A DNA stretch of 6,663 nucleotides. It comes from an uncultured Bacilli bacterium. Its GTDB lineage: Bacteria > Bacillota_I > Bacilli_A > RF39 > UBA660. Made by a program: the position numbers and the translations under genes. The DNA lies in assembly GCA_944327425.1 (NCBI GenBank), contig CALVHJ010000074.1:1-6663 (forward strand), given 5' to 3'. Shown piece by piece: positions 5,606 to 6,663 of the stretch; the stretch's first letter is position 1; every line of letters starts with the position of its first letter. The notes beneath the pieces are model-generated. The model made no database searches. It was not told where the DNA came from and saw only the letters and a program-made list of their open reading frames with translations.

Positions 5606-5621
5606 TGGCAAAATATGGCAA
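5606..5621. repeat. Two TGGCAA direct repeats one helical turn apart
   Basis: TGGCAA occurs at 5606-5611 and 5616-5621 (10-bp period), immediately upstream of the polymerase -35 box. They are GC-richer than the surrounding sequence and are placed where an upstream regulator could bind on one face of the helix. Confidence 0.4.
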
Positions 5622-5633
5622 TAAAAAACTAAA

Positions 5634-6092
5634 CTAATTTTTAACTTCTAAGTCTAGTTTTATTTCTTCATCAATTTTACCAGTGATAAAATCAGCACTA
5701 ATATGAAAATATTTACAAAAGCCAATAATATATGAAGTTAGGGCAAGGTTGATACCATTTTCGTATTTGCTTATAGAAGAGCGAGTAATATTAAGAATTT
5801 TTGCTAGATCATCTTGAGTTAGGTCATTTTCTCTTCTTATTCTTTTAATTCTTTTAGCAAGAAGAGTGGGATTTATTTTTTGAGTATTTTCATATTTCCA
5901 AGTTTCACTAAATCCTAAAACATAATCTAGGGATACATCAAAGATTTCACAAAATTTATCAAGTTGTTTTAAAGGAATAATATCATTTTCTCTTTCCCAC
6001 ATATTATAACTATTTCTAGTAACACCTAGGTTTTCAGCTACTTCTTTTTGCTTTAAATCAGCATAAATTCTTACTTTTTTTAGTCTCATCAT
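5634..6092 (-). CDS. Transcriptional regulator with two tandem XRE helix-turn-helix domains
   Basis: A 152-residue protein made almost entirely of two XRE/Cro-type DNA-binding domains. Domain 1 (about 3-60) has its HTH at Q15-E33 (QKEVAENLGVTRNSYNMWE) and closes with VSLDYVLG. Domain 2 (about 77-138) has its HTH at Q93-E111 (QDDLAKILNITRSSISKYE) and closes with ISADFITG. The halves align throughout, suggesting internal duplication. There is no LexA-type peptidase, ImmA-binding or sensor domain, so it is probably a simple repressor that could recognise two half-sites as a monomer. The start is the first of two adjacent ATGs, with AGAGAG 8 nt upstream. The stop is TAG. It lies directly upstream of the polymerase on the same strand, 75 bp away, and may control that operon; this is inferred from position. 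Prophage or mobile-element regulators look similar. Confidence 0.88.
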   Translation of the reverse strand: MMRLKKVRIYADLKQKEVAENLGVTRNSYNMWERENDIIPLKQLDKFCEIFDVSLDYVLGFSETWKYENTQKINPTLLAKRIKRIRRENDLTQDDLAKILNITRSSISKYENGINLALTSYIIGFCKYFHISADFITGKIDEEIKLDLEVKN

Positions 6093-6144
6093 ATTATAAA
6101 CTCTCTTTCTTTATATCTATTTTTACACAAAAAGTTTAATTAGA

Positions 6145-6158
6145 GAACTACACATAGT
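6145..6158. promoter_or_regulatory. Candidate operator upstream of the XRE regulator
   Basis: AACTA (6145-6149) and TAGTT (6154-6158) form a perfect inverted repeat around CACA, just upstream of the weak candidate promoter of the regulator gene. It could serve autoregulation. The sequence does not match the ACAATTGT palindrome at the polymerase promoter, which weakens a shared-operator model. Confidence 0.3.
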
Positions 6159-6217
6159 TTTAAAGAATAAAAAGTAAATTAATATAACAATATATAAATA
6201 AAAAAGCACAAATTATA

Positions 6218-6246
6218 TTGACTAATTCTCAATATTACTGTATAGT
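6218..6246 (+). promoter_or_regulatory. Strong promoter of the rightward surface-protein gene
   Basis: TTGACT (6218-6223) and TATAGT (6241-6246) are spaced exactly 17 bp, each one base off consensus. The predicted start near 6253 leaves a leader of about 115 nt, the longest in the window. Confidence 0.72.
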
Positions 6247-6367
6247 ATAAATATAACATAGAAAAATATATGAGAATAAAATGATAAGTTTTAGCAAGTT
6301 TTGTCGAAGGTAATGAAATATATTTATAAGTGTGATAGTATGCGTGCTAAGAAAGAGGGAAAAGAAG

Positions 6368-6663
6368 ATGGAGTTTCAAGTATTAAAGAAAGATAATTTG
6401 AAAAGAAATATTATTATTGGTGTATTTGCAGTATTAATAATTAGTGCGGTAGTTCTAAATTTTACGAGAGCAAAATATAGAAGTACTGCTAGTGTACCAA
6501 TTGTAGATAGTGAGGTAAATTATGTAAGACCTGATTTAAATATAGTAGCAATAGTAGTAGATGGAGAAAGCACTAATACAATGCCAGAAGGTAATTATAA
6601 ACTTTTAGATACTAGTTATTGTACCGTAAATGGGGAAGATGCTAATGTAACACTAGAATGGGA
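6368..6663 (+). CDS. Membrane-anchored, probably cell-surface protein, 5' part only
   Basis: The frame runs from ATG 6368 to the right edge (98 complete codons) and is cut there. AGAGGGA (6354-6360) is a good Shine-Dalgarno about 7-8 nt upstream. Residues 1-13 are basic (KK at 7-8, KR at 12-13), and residues 14-31 (IIIGVFAVLIISAVVL core) form one hydrophobic helix with no clear cleavage site, so this is a signal anchor or uncleaved signal peptide with the rest outside the cell. The exported part starts RAKYRSTASVPIVDSEVNY and looks rich in beta structure, with one Cys (C85). Possible in-frame GTG starts at 6332 and 6344 lack a Shine-Dalgarno. From memory, proteins opening this way recur in uncultured gut Bacillota as large surface proteins, but I cannot name a family or function. 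Confidence 0.8.
   Translation, partial: MEFQVLKKDNLKRNIIIGVFAVLIISAVVLNFTRAKYRSTASVPIVDSEVNYVRPDLNIVAIVVDGESTNTMPEGNYKLLDTSYCTVNGEDANVTLEW

Larger units (their letters stand above)
6093..6367. other. Divergent intergenic region between the XRE regulator and the surface-protein gene
   Basis: This 275-bp AT-rich stretch has no substantial gene. It contains the regulator's weak RBS (6105-6101, minus), the inverted repeat AACTA-CACA-TAGTT (6145-6158), a strong rightward promoter (6218-6246), and a leader of about 115 nt with a possible hairpin and short ORFs. A leftward promoter for the regulator is not clear: the best guess is TTAAAC (6138-6133) with TATAAA (6115-6110), which is weak. No known riboswitch pattern was recognised. 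Confidence 0.6.

Noticed and set aside
5559..5633. LexA (SOS) box in front of the polymerase
   Set aside because: No CGAAC-N4-GTTCG-like sequence is present; the only palindrome found, ACAATTGT, does not fit.
5620..5645. Terminator between the XRE gene and the polymerase
   Set aside because: The T-run on the minus strand is preceded only by a very weak A/T pairing, with no GC stem; read-through into the polymerase gene remains possible.
3994..6092. Toxin-antitoxin or phage-defence system
   Set aside because: The XRE protein resembles an antitoxin-type regulator, but the partner genes are clearly a Y-family polymerase and YolD, with no toxin, nuclease or defence domain.

Overview
This is an AT-rich bacterial window with short intergenic gaps. 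Its Shine-Dalgarno sites (GAGGTGAT, GGAGGT, GGTGATC), strong TATAAT-type promoters and a UvrX/YolD pair point to a low-GC member of the Bacillota. The genetic code is standard: Trp is TGG throughout and TGA is used as a stop, which argues against Mycoplasma-type code 4. The compact layout and the style of the last gene suggest an uncultured gut Bacilli or RF39-like lineage, but that placement is inference.

Region 1 (1-2094) holds the 3' end of an unrecognised small-protein gene closed by an intrinsic terminator, then a monocistronic glutamyl-tRNA synthetase gene (gltX). Facing gltX is a tRNA-Glu gene with anticodon CUC. The synthetase and its cognate tRNA are convergent and separated by two abutting terminators, one for each strand. 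The tRNA has its own TTGTAT-17-TATAAT promoter.

Region 2 (2095-3997) starts with a two-gene unit: a Nudix hydrolase whose 3' end overlaps an RNHCP zinc-ribbon-like protein by 11 bp. A separate gene follows, a MetA-type homoserine O-acyltransferase with its own extended -10 promoter and a TTG start. Its active-site signature predicts acetyl-CoA as the donor.

Region 3 (3994-6092, minus strand) is a DNA-damage-tolerance module. A double-XRE repressor-like gene lies upstream of a Y-family polymerase (UvrX type) with its own promoter, and the polymerase overlaps a YolD-like gene by ATGA. The codons for the conserved GGHHS polymerase tail also form the Shine-Dalgarno of yolD. The yolD stop codon overlaps the convergent metA stop codon.

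Region 4 (6093-6663) is a 275-bp divergent intergenic region with a strong rightward promoter and a possibly structured leader, followed by the 5' part of a gene for a membrane-anchored surface protein cut by the window edge.

No CRISPR array, insertion sequence, rRNA or clear riboswitch was found. I saw no complete undescribed system. The most distinctive features are the synthetase/tRNA pairing, the Nudix-RNHCP overlap, and the tandem-HTH regulator beside the polymerase module with palindromic sites in the promoter.
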